From Chrysochromulina tobinii (lineage: Eukaryota; Haptophyta; Prymnesiales; Chrysochromulinaceae), in the NCBI GenBank assembly GCA_001275005.1, contig JWZX01002998.1, positions 1 to 14,652 on the forward strand: 14,652 bases of DNA. The letters run 5' to 3'. The notes under the pieces are model-generated. The model was not told the DNA's origin, searched no databases, and saw only the letters and a list, made by a program, of their open reading frames with translations. The first letter of the stretch is position 1. Each line of letters starts with the position of its first letter. Shown in pieces: positions 6,599-14,242 of this stretch. Position numbers and translations under genes: made by a program.

Positions 6599-8299
6599 TC
6601 AGGCGCGCCACCACGGCGGCCCCATTTCCTGCACCACCACGAGCGAGCGCGGCAAATAACTGTCGCCATCCGCTTCGTGCACCACCTCGCGCCAGTCGCC
6701 TCCGTGGCAGATGGCCGAGAGTGCGATGCGATGCTCACTGAGGGCGACGCAGTGGCCGAAGCCGCTCAGGCTGTTGGGCACCACGATGTTTGGATGAAAG
6801 TGGGAGTGCTGCCGCGAAGGGAGCCCGATGCTACAGAGGGGCTCGAGCTCCAAACATCGAGTAGCACGCTGAGCCGTCTGGTTGAGTGCGCCGCCTGCGG
6901 CCATGCGCACATCGGCACTGACATGCCACACGAATACGCGGTTGCCCGCGAGCGTCGCCGCAACCAGATGCTCCGAGATCGCGGTCCGCATCACGCTCGC
7001 GGTGTCTCGCCGACTCCGTGTAAATGGCAGCCGAAGCACCGTCTCGGGGCGGGGCGGCTCCAAATTGAGATAGGGATCGATCTCGGGGTCGATCTCGGGG
7101 CGGGTGGGCTCCAAACGGATAGGCGGCACGCTTGTGAACGGGGCCGCAAGCGCGAGCAGCGGTGGGGGCGCGCCTGCAAGCGTCGACGTATGCAGTGCCG
7201 TTTCGGGCGCCTCAAGTAGCGCATCGAGCCGCCAGAGCCACACCGCGGCCGATGCGGCGCCTCGAGCAGACGGCCAGGGCGGCAATGCCTGCGCGGGAGA
7301 GGCGTCAGAATGGGGGGGGGCTGCGGCCGCGAGGTACGTCCCACTCAGTGCAACGGGCGGATGTGAGAGGACGAGTGAACGTAACGGCTTGAGCTCGGGC
7401 ACCAGCCGCACCAGCTGCATTGTCGTGGGAGCGATCGCAACGACCGCCAGATTGCCCTTCGCGAGCAGGCGGTAGCCGTGCCAGCCGAGCGCCTCCTCAT
7501 GCTCAAGGGTGATCTCGCCCAACATCTCGCCCTTGATTGCAATCTCGCCCAACATCTCGCCCTTGATTGCAATCTCGCCCAACATCTCGCCCTTGATTGC
7601 AATCTCGCCCAACATCTCGCCCTTGATTGCAATCGCCCCCGATTTCTCGCCAATGAGCGCCGTGCCGAGCGCCGAGCCCGCCAGCGGCCCCGATGACACG
7701 CGCCAGAGGGCGAGCGTGCGCCGCGGCGCATGCCGGAGGAGCACCAGCAACGCGTCGTCCTGAGGGTCGTCGTTTGCCCACTCGATGCTTTGCGGGCAGC
7801 CGCCACGGGCGAGCACCACGCCCGCGTCGGGCAGGTCAGACGTGTCGCCGCCAAGATCGATGACCCGAGCCGTTGAGTGCGACCAACGCTCGATCGTGAC
7901 CATCGCGAGCAGCTGACCTCGCAGCCGTATGCTATCGACCATGTGGCTTGCAGCGAAGGCATGCGTTCGTATCGTGCGTGCTTGCTTCGAGTCCCACACC
8001 TTGACTTCGCGGCCTTTGAAGCAGGCCACTTGGCTTCCAGAGAGGGCGAGCCCTGTGATGGGCTCGTCAAAGGCGCCAACGCAAGACTCATCGATGCTGC
8101 CACGATCTGGGTCCCATGAGGCCATGAGCAACGCCCGCGCATTGTCTGGAGCAGCTCGCCAGCTCTGCGATTGCAACACGGCCGGCACGACGTGCGACAT
8201 CTGCTGCGAGGTCGCTAACAGCGCGCATAATGCATCGAAATCGCAATCGGCCAAGCAACGGTGCAAGAGATCCGCTGGCAGGGAGAGGAGCGAGAGCAT
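6599..8299 (-). CDS. F-box protein with WD-repeat-like region and internal decapeptide repeats
   Basis: This is a 566-residue frame starting at ATG 8299. Residues 4-40 (LLSLPADLLHRCL, then CALLATSQQM) fit an F-box, the module that docks substrate adaptors onto SKP1 in SCF ubiquitin ligases. Beyond it lie diverged beta-propeller-like segments: ITGLALSGSQVACFKGREVKVWD at about 81-103 is a recognisable WD blade, ALWRV at 197-201 and AAVWLWRL and VFVWHV further on are likely others. Residues 223-262 are four identical copies of IAIKGEMLGE, encoded by a 30-bp tandem repeat. A role as an SCF substrate receptor is inferred; no target can be named. The propeller assignment is weaker than the F-box, since most blades lack the GH and WD landmarks. 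It is divergent from the SpoU methyltransferase gene, with 131 bp between start codons. Confidence 0.75.
   Translation of the reverse strand: MLSLLSLPADLLHRCLADCDFDALCALLATSQQMSHVVPAVLQSQSWRAAPDNARALLMASWDPDRGSIDESCVGAFDEPITGLALSGSQVACFKGREVKVWDSKQARTIRTHAFAASHMVDSIRLRGQLLAMVTIERWSHSTARVIDLGGDTSDLPDAGVVLARGGCPQSIEWANDDPQDDALLVLLRHAPRRTLALWRVSSGPLAGSALGTALIGEKSGAIAIKGEMLGEIAIKGEMLGEIAIKGEMLGEIAIKGEMLGEITLEHEEALGWHGYRLLAKGNLAVVAIAPTTMQLVRLVPELKPLRSLVLSHPPVALSGTYLAAAAPPHSDASPAQALPPWPSARGAASAAVWLWRLDALLEAPETALHTSTLAGAPPPLLALAAPFTSVPPIRLEPTRPEIDPEIDPYLNLEPPRPETVLRLPFTRSRRDTASVMRTAISEHLVAATLAGNRVFVWHVSADVRMAAGGALNQTAQRATRCLELEPLCSIGLPSRQHSHFHPNIVVPNSLSGFGHCVALSEHRIALSAICHGGDWREVVHEADGDSYLPRSLVVVQEMGPPWWRA
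7512..7631 (-). repeat. 30-bp tandem repeat, four identical copies, in the F-box gene
   Basis: On the plus strand the 30-base unit begins ATCTCGCCCAACATCTCGCC and repeats four times without a mismatch, followed by a decayed partial copy. The minus-strand frame reads each unit as IAIKGEMLGE. The unit itself contains a half-repeat, ATCTCGCCC twice, hinting that the 30-mer arose from a shorter motif. Perfect identity implies recent expansion. Confidence 0.95.
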
Positions 8300-8430
8300 C
8301 GCCGAGGAAGAGGGCGCGTCCCTTTGAGGAATTTCTCCACTACAGCCCGAACGACGGCCATTCAGCGAACGCAGTGGCGCACGAGCAGGGGTCTGCTGTG
8401 CGAGTTCTTGTACGTGTTGGCGTGTTGTGA
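8300..8430. promoter_or_regulatory. Short divergent (bidirectional) promoter region
   Basis: Only 131 bp separate the start codon of the minus-strand F-box gene from that of the plus-strand SpoU methyltransferase gene. Both promoters and both 5' untranslated regions must fit here or overlap the genes. No TATA box stands out. Start sites cannot be placed from the sequence alone. Confidence 0.5.
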
Positions 8431-9498
8431 ATGAAAAATTGTCTGAAAATGGACGCTTTTGATGGGGTCGTTGACGAGAGCTCGGCCGCCCGCCGGCAGC
8501 GTCAACGCACGCAAGGCGGCTCTGCGGACGCGTCCGCCGCCGCTGGTGACGAGCCCAGCTACGCCGCCTACCGCGTGGTGTTCAAGAACCGCGACGCGTG
8601 CATCCATTGGCTGCTGCGGATGGCGCAGCTTATCGAGGCGGAGTGGGCGGATGAGCCGGCACGCAAGCGCCGGCTGGAGCTCTTCCGGCGGTGCGTGGAG
8701 GACTGCCAGGAGCATGCGCACGCCGATTGCCGCGAGCTTGGTACCTTACTGCCGAGCAAGCTCCAGTCGCTCGAGTGCACCGAGCGGCACTTCCTCAACC
8801 TTCTGCTGCCAATCGAGCGCAAGTGGTCGCGCGGGCTGCGCGACCACGAGTTCATCGTCACGACGGCCGACCGGCCGAGCGCCACCACGCCCAGTACGCT
8901 ACCCCTCCACTTTGTCCTGGATCATCTGCGCTCGGCATTCAACGTGGGAGCCCTCTTCCGAACCGCCGACTGCCTCGGAGTGAGCTGCTTGTGGCTGTGC
9001 GGGTACACGGCGACGCCCGAGGACGCGCAGGTGCAGCGCACCACGATGGGCGCGCACGCCCACGTCGCGTGGCAGTGGCGCCAGTCGACCGAGGCCGCCC
9101 TGGACGAACTCAGGGCGCAAGGCTTCTGCATCGTCGGCCTCGAGACAGTCGCCAACGCACCCCTCGCGTCCGATTTCACCTTCCCGCGCACTGGTGTCGC
9201 GATCGTGCTCGGCAATGAGCGTCACGGCCTCGAGCCCGGCGTGCTCGCGCGCTGCGACGCGGTGGTGCAGCTGCCGTGCCGCGGCGTCAAGAACTCGATG
9301 AACGTGGCTGTGTCCGCAGGCATGTGTGGGTACGAAGTGGCTCGCCAGTGGAGTGCAGCGGCGGCGGCCGCGGGCGTCGAGGTGGGCACCTCTACGTCCG
9401 CGTCGTCAGATGTGCCGGTTTTATCGGTGATCGCGGGTGAGGCACGCGGAGTCGGGCTCGAGCTCGTCGCCAACACGACCGACGCGGGCAAAACTTGA
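8431..9498 (+). CDS. SpoU/TrmH-family (SPOUT) RNA 2'-O-methyltransferase
   Basis: This is a 355-residue frame from ATG 8431; a second ATG at 8449 (MDAFDG) is an alternative start. The enzyme would transfer a methyl group from S-adenosylmethionine to a ribose 2'-OH of tRNA or rRNA through the trefoil-knot SPOUT fold. All three SpoU motifs are present: motif 1 LRSAFNVGALFRTAD with N171 and R177, motif 2 VLGNERHGL with E263, and motif 3 VKNSMNVAVSAGM with N291. Residues 45-155 form a helical, charged N-terminal extension that may bind RNA. The last 45 residues are low-complexity and look dispensable. The target RNA and compartment (nucleus, plastid or mitochondrion) cannot be read from the sequence; no clear transit peptide is visible. 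Its stop lies 45 bp before the next gene on the same strand. Confidence 0.9.
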   Translation: MKNCLKMDAFDGVVDESSAARRQRQRTQGGSADASAAAGDEPSYAAYRVVFKNRDACIHWLLRMAQLIEAEWADEPARKRRLELFRRCVEDCQEHAHADCRELGTLLPSKLQSLECTERHFLNLLLPIERKWSRGLRDHEFIVTTADRPSATTPSTLPLHFVLDHLRSAFNVGALFRTADCLGVSCLWLCGYTATPEDAQVQRTTMGAHAHVAWQWRQSTEAALDELRAQGFCIVGLETVANAPLASDFTFPRTGVAIVLGNERHGLEPGVLARCDAVVQLPCRGVKNSMNVAVSAGMCGYEVARQWSAAAAAAGVEVGTSTSASSDVPVLSVIAGEARGVGLELVANTTDAGKT

Positions 9499-9502
9499 AA
9501 AA

Positions 9503-9517
9503 AAAACGCGCCGTTTT
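9503..9517 (+). other. Small inverted repeat between SpoU and EGF genes
   Basis: AAAACG-CGC-CGTTTT forms a 6-bp stem with a 3-nt loop just after the SpoU stop codon, in the 45-bp gap before the EGF-protein start. It may be chance in an A/T-rich run, or a processing or termination element given how little room there is. Confidence 0.35.
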
Positions 9518-9543
9518 GGTTTTACCAGTCGTGGTCAGAAGAT

Positions 9544-10554
9544 ATGGCGCTCGTTGTGTGGATAGCGCCTTTCGCCTCCGGCATTTCGCTGGTCGAGCCA
9601 GCGGGCGCACTTATTGGAGAGGCTGCGGACGCACCGATGGTTTCCATGGACGCACCTGCGTTCGCCGAGGGCAGCTGTCCGTATAACTGCTCGGGCCACG
9701 GCAGCTGCGCGCCCTCCAGGCGGTGCACCTGCTTCAGCGGCTTCACAGGTGACGGCTGCCAAGTCGAGCAGGTGAGCACGTGCCCTTCGGATTGCTCAGG
9801 TCACGGCTGGTGTATCCGCACGTCCCAGTGCCTGTGCGAAGAGTTTTGGCGCGGCGAGGCGTGTGACGTGCCTTCCAGCTGCCCCAACCTCTGCTCGGGC
9901 TACGGCAAGTGCGTAAGGGATAAGTGCGTCTGCGACCCGTCGCACGAGGGTGCCGACTGCAGCATCCCACGCCCAAGCTGCCCGGGCTGGCCGAGCGTGT
10001 GCGGTGGCAAAGAGCGCGGAGTTTGCTCGAGCACGGGTACGTGCCTCTGCAAGACAGCCTACGGCGGAGCGGCGTGCGAACTGCTGGCCGAGCAGTTGCT
10101 CTGCCCTGTGGGCTATGATGACGAAGGCAACGCCCTCAACGGCACGTGCTCGGGGCGAGGGAGATGCGAGACCGCGGGCGGCCACGCGCCTGGGCACTGC
10201 GTCTGCGCCGACAGCTGGGCGGGCGACGCGTGCGATCGCCCTGCCGCCTCTGAGCAGACGAAGCGCATGCTCATGCTGCTCGTCGGAGTTGGACTGCTCG
10301 GCGGCATCGCCGTCCTCGCCGGAGTGCTCGCCTTTTGCGTGCTCGTGCGGGGCGTGCAACTGCGCGAGCTGCTCCGAGGCCGCTGGCGCCGTATCACCAA
10401 GGAGGAGGGTTGGCGAGAGTGCGAGGTCGAGGGGCAGATCGAGGGAGCTCGCTTCGAGCGCTTCTTTGGCGACCTGAACGACTTTGAGGACCTCGCGGCC
10501 GCTGAGCGCACCGCGCACGAGAAACGGCGGAGCGGGCTGGCGGGCCCGAGGTAG
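9544..10554 (+). CDS. Type I membrane protein with five EGF-like repeats
   Basis: This is a 336-residue frame from ATG 9544. The N-terminus (MALVVWIAPFASGISLVEPAGA) is a plausible signal peptide. Five tenascin/EGF-like repeats follow from residue 45, the first three carrying the SGHG or SGYG turn and each ending in C-x-C then x4-7-G-x2-C. Repeat 4 (CPGWPSVCGGKERGVC) and repeat 5 (with a long insert before CSGRGRC) are expanded. A single membrane helix spans about residues 242-268, starting at MLMLLVGVGLLGG. It is followed by basic residues (RGRWRR) and a roughly 65-residue charged cytosolic tail. The protein would sit on the cell surface or in an endomembrane with the EGF repeats outside. Adhesion, recognition or mating are possible roles, but nothing in the tail names a partner. 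It starts 45 bp after the methyltransferase stop. Confidence 0.85.
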   Translation: MALVVWIAPFASGISLVEPAGALIGEAADAPMVSMDAPAFAEGSCPYNCSGHGSCAPSRRCTCFSGFTGDGCQVEQVSTCPSDCSGHGWCIRTSQCLCEEFWRGEACDVPSSCPNLCSGYGKCVRDKCVCDPSHEGADCSIPRPSCPGWPSVCGGKERGVCSSTGTCLCKTAYGGAACELLAEQLLCPVGYDDEGNALNGTCSGRGRCETAGGHAPGHCVCADSWAGDACDRPAASEQTKRMLMLLVGVGLLGGIAVLAGVLAFCVLVRGVQLRELLRGRWRRITKEEGWRECEVEGQIEGARFERFFGDLNDFEDLAAAERTAHEKRRSGLAGPR

Positions 10555-11046
10555 GCACACCGCCGGGTATGGCGTATGTATATACGTATGGGTGCTTTTG
10601 CCTTGTCGGGCATGGTCGGGCTTCCAGGTCGCTGACGCTCCGCGCGGCCCATAAAATATGCTGATTTAGAACCATTTACAATATCCGTTTCGTTATATCT
10701 TCCTAAATGAAGTTCCTGTAATTGTTGAATGTGTGGAACGGTACTAGTAACTATTGAGAACTATGAGCTCGCAGCTCCGGGCGCTCTGTATAAGGAATGG
10801 CCAACAGCACGCGCACCTCTTATGACGTATCCACTCATTTCCAAATAGAGACTTTTGAGTGACTCTATTGTCAATTTCCAGTTGTGTGTTGGGAAAGGGG
10901 AATCCTCTTGATGTGGAAACGGAAGGTCGCGGAAAATTCTCGACCTCTCGATAGCGATGCCGCCTATTCTCAATCGGCGCGTACGTGCTCGAGGACCGAC
11001 TGACGCCGCGGCCGGCATCGCTTGCACGCGTTGAATTGTCGGACGA
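10555..11046. other. Intergenic stretch upstream of the antiporter gene
   Basis: No gene is supported. The interval turns AT-rich between 10650 and 10900, unlike the flanking coding DNA, and should contain the 3' end of the EGF gene and the promoter of the antiporter gene. An in-frame TGA at 11032-11034 closes the antiporter frame just before its ATG. Confidence 0.5.
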
Positions 11047-13877
11047 ATGCACGCACTGTTCTTCACTAGAGGCTCGGGCGTAGCATTCCATCGCCCAGCG
11101 CTCGCACTCACGGCGCGCTCGGGCGGCACCAGCCTGCTCGACATGGGCACCGCCACCGTGCTCGCCGAGGCGTCGAACACCGTCAGCCTGGACGCACTCG
11201 GCAGCGATATTTTCACGTTTCTAGTGGCGTCGGTGCTCGTTGTGCCCATCTCGAAAGTGCTCAACATCACGCCTGTGCTCGGCTTCCTCGTGCTCGGCTG
11301 CGCCATAGGTCCGTACGGCCTCGGCTTCTTCTCCAACTCGGAAGCCGACCTGCAGCTGGGCGACTTTGGGATCGTGTTCCTGCTCTTCATCGAAGGGCTG
11401 CAACTCTCGCCCGACCGGCTGAAGAAGCTTGGCAACTTCTTCCAGCTTGGCCTCGCGCAGTTCCTGCTCACGATCGCTGCCATCACCGCCGCCAACCTTT
11501 ACTTGGGCCCGCGCATCCTCGAGACGGCGGAACGGTTCATCCAATTGGACGATGCGCTCGTTCGCCTCATCCTGACGACGCCCGTGGTCGCCTTCACCCT
11601 TGCCGGCGCGGGCGCCCTCTCCTCCTCCGCCTTTGTGATCCCTGTCCTCAAGCAGAAGGGATGGGAGGAGAGGGCGGACGGCACTGCAGCTCTCGCAGTG
11701 CTGCTGCTACAGGTGAGTCGCCGCCAGTTGGGCCGTGAGGGACGCGTGATGGCCGCGTGACGGTCGCGCAATGAACGACTGCCAGCCCGCTGCTTGGCAT
11801 TGATTGCCACGGATTGCCGCTGATCGCAGTGCCGCCGCGGCCTCAGGACATTGCGGTCGCGCCGTTGCTAGTCATCCTTCCGTTGCTCGCGGGGAGTGGA
11901 ACCGATTTCGAGAGCTTAGAAGTCCTCGTCGTGAAAGGCACCTTTGGCTTTGGCGCCGTGCTGGCCGTTGGCGCGGTCGTGCTGCGCCAGATGTTCAGCA
12001 TCGTCGCGGCGACGCGCTCGTCGGAGACGTTTGTGGCGGCGGCGCTGCTGGTGGCGGTGGGCATGGGCGCGGCGGCGGATAAGCTTGGGCTGAGCGCCAC
12101 AACGGGTGCTTTCGCTGCGGGCGTGCTGCTGGCTGGCAGCCAGTACCGTCAACAGATCGAGGCAGATATCTCCCCGTTCGAAGGGATCCTTCTCGGAATC
12201 TTCTTCATGACGGCCGGCGCCGCCCTCGACCCCGCTCTATGCGTTGCCGAGTGGCCCACGCTCGTCTCGGGCATCCTCGCCTTCACCGGCGCCAAGCTCG
12301 GCCTCATCTTTGCGCTGGGCGCCTTTGCGTTTGGGCTCACGCGCGCCGAAGCCATCCGCATCGCGCTGCTGCTGGCCGGCGGCGGTGAGTTCGCCTTCGT
12401 CGTGTTCAAGTTGGCCGAGCAGCTCGGCTTAATTGAGGCGAAGCTCTCGAGCCTGCTGACAGCGAGTGTCATCCTCTCAATGTCGCTTACGCCACTGCTC
12501 GGCGAGCTGGCCGAGTATGTGGGCGATACAGTCGAGAAGATTGACGCGAGCGCAGCTGCGAACGCCCAGGCTGACGCGCTCTTCGCCGTCATCGATGCCG
12601 ACGGGAACGGCTCCATTGATCGTAAAGAGCTGCGAGCCTACTTGCTCGGAGGTCGCGGCAGCGGCAGCAGCGGCAGCAGCGGCAGCAGCGGCGGCAGCAG
12701 CGGCAGCAGCGGCAGCAGCGGCAGCAGCGGCAGCAGCGGCAGCAGCGGCAGCAGTAGCGCATCCTTCGACCTCCTCTTCGACCTCCTCGATCTCAACAAG
12801 GACGGCGTGATCTCGCTTGACGAGCTGCGCCGAGGCTACTCGGCGCTCTTTCTTGGCGAGGTGCGCGAAAGAGAGCTGCAGTGGGCGGCCACGAGCAACG
12901 CCGACGCACCCACGGACTCGGCGAGCGCCGCGCTGAACACTGCGCCCGACGCGGTGGTCGTGTGTGGCTACGGCGAGATGGGGCAGGGCACCTGCGATAT
13001 GCTCGCGGAGGCTGAGGGTGGCAGCCGTGGCAGCGACGCCAGCAACGGCGTGGGCGTGGATGCCTTCCGCGAGCAGGTGGCGCTCCCTTCGGGGCGTTGG
13101 AGCAACCAGTTCCTTGCCCTCGATCGCAACCCGTCACGTGTTGCGATCGGACTCGCGAAGCAGGTGCGGGTCGTGTACGGCGACGGCGCCTCTTCGTCTC
13201 TGATCAGGGCAGCGGGTGTGAGTGAGCCGCGAGCGATCGTCGTCACTTATGCCAACGACAAGCGCTGCCTAGAGGCGACGCGCCGGCTCAGGGATGCGTT
13301 TCCAGAAGCGCCCATCTTTGTGCGCGCGCGAACGGCCGCCGATGCCGAGGCGCTGCTACAGGCGGGCGCGACGGAGGTCGTCGTCGAGGCTGTTGAATCG
13401 GTGGTGAGGCTCGCAACCTTGCTCGGCGCGGGAACGGACGCGGCTGATGCCCTCCTGCGCGCGCCGCTGACTATCTCGGCCAGCTCTGGTGCGGCTGGCA
13501 GTGGTGGCAGCAGCGTCGGTGGCGGCGTCGGTTGTGGCGGTGGAGGCTCCCGTCTGCCATATGCCGACGCGGAGCTCGATGAACTTGCTTCCGAATGTGG
13601 TCTGACGCGCACGCAGATTGGCAAGTTGTACGACGGCTACACGATGCTCGCGCCGAATGCGAATGGGGAGGTCGAGATGAGTGCTGTGCGCGAGATGCTC
13701 GCGCGCGCTGGCAAGCCGGGCCCTATCATGCCGCCGGAGCTGGAGCGATGGATGAGGCAGGCCGACCTAGATGGGAGCAACACACTCTCCTTTTTTGAGT
13801 ATGTTCGTGCGGACGTAGCATCCGCCGGAGGCAGTGGCGCGGCCGGCCGAACTGGCTCGCTCGTGACGCCCTCGTGA
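11047..13877 (+). CDS. KEA/KefB-type K+/H+ antiporter with EF-hands around an RCK/KTN domain (two exons)
   Basis: The exons are 11047-11712 and 11847-13877, giving 898 residues. The ATG at 11047 is the first after an in-frame TGA at 11032. Residues 50-440 form a CPA2 antiporter: LGFLVLGCAIGPYG (78-91), FGIVFLLFIEGLQL (107-120), the conserved Q222-D223 pair, and GGGEFAFVVFK (400-410). Two EF-hands follow, loops DADGNGSIDRKE (472-483) and DLNKDGVISLDE (537-548), split by a GSS-repeat linker. An RCK/KTN nucleotide-binding domain comes next, with CGYGEMG (G596, G598, G601). A second EF pair ends the protein: a degenerate loop (APNANGEVEMSA) and a canonical one, DLDGSNTLSFFE (862-873). Such antiporters exchange K+ for H+ in plastid or endosomal membranes, and KEA3-type proteins tune the thylakoid proton gradient. 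Calcium control and plastid location are inferred; the N-terminus gives no decisive transit peptide. Confidence 0.9.
11713..11846 (+). other. Spliceosomal intron, 134 nt, phase 0
   Basis: The exon ends CTACAG and the intron opens with a strong donor, GTGAGT. The acceptor is CCTCAG before GACATTGCG. Splicing restores the CPA2 core reading VLLLQ-DIAVAPLL and joins two frames in the same phase. The interval itself contains in-frame stops (TGA at 11758-11760). The junction falls exactly between the codons of the conserved Gln-Asp pair. Confidence 0.92.
12657..12757 (+). repeat. GGCAGCAGC tandem repeat encoding a Gly-Ser-Ser linker
   Basis: About 11 copies of the 9-bp unit, with small variations (one GGCGGCAGC, a shortened GGCAGC at the start), encode a GSS linker at about residues 493-526 of the antiporter. 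The repeat keeps the frame at any copy number. It separates two EF-hands that normally pack as a pair with a linker of only a few residues. Confidence 0.95.
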
Positions 13878-14242
13878 GCACAAAGGTATAGGCGATGCGC
13901 AAAGGAAGGCTCCCCCTGCCCGAAAGGGGCGAAACCAAAGTAAGTAAGTAAGTAATCAACGCCTACAGGGGCGAAACCCTCGAACTCCCACGCGCCACAG
14001 AAAGCCCACGACAAAACTCAAAAAAACACCCTCTCGCGCCCAGGGCCGAAGATTCACATTCAGGCGTTTACGCGGTGTGCCTCGTATCTGAGATCATCTC
14101 AGATTGTAAGCCCTCGGGGCTATCTGAAATGTGAAAAAGCTCCCGCGGCGCTTTGTTAGCTGCTCTAGCCAAGAAACGTAACGCTCGCTTAATCGTGAAA
14201 ACGCGCCCCCCCTCGGCCTCGCCGTGTTACCTAGCTTTCGCC
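13878..14242. other. Convergent 3' region between antiporter and acidic-protein genes
   Basis: No gene is supported. The interval holds a short TAAG microsatellite (13937-13956), an 11-bp direct repeat GGGGCGAAACC (13926-13936 and 13968-13978), and a perfect hairpin listed separately. Both flanking genes end here, so it should contain two 3' untranslated regions. Confidence 0.55.
14086..14104. terminator. Perfect 8-bp hairpin between convergent genes
   Basis: ATCTGAGA-TCA-TCTCAGAT is an 8-bp perfect stem with a 3-nt loop. A second, smaller stem, GCCC-TCG-GGGC, follows at 14110-14120. They sit in the 365-bp gap where two genes converge. A 3' end-processing or termination role is a guess; a bacterial-style terminator is unlikely in this genome. 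Confidence 0.3.

Noticed and set aside
7478-7763. Plus-strand repetitive frames (ISPNISPLIA and AQHLALDCNL periods)
   Set aside because: They mirror the 30-bp repeat inside the minus-strand F-box gene, which has a long intact frame and an F-box.
10954-11021. 9-bp inverted repeat GCGATGCCG / CGGCATCGC upstream of the antiporter gene
   Set aside because: Short arms 50 bp apart in GC-rich DNA are expected by chance; no supporting palindrome or repeat.
10761-11495. 244-codon minus-strand frame across the antiporter 5' end
   Set aside because: Ser/Arg-rich shadow of a strongly conserved transporter on the plus strand.
11814-11846. Start of the antiporter second exon as an independent gene start
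   Set aside because: The segment before 11847 is intronic. Splicing from GTGAGT at 11713 to CAG at 11846 gives the conserved VLLLQDIAVAPLL core.
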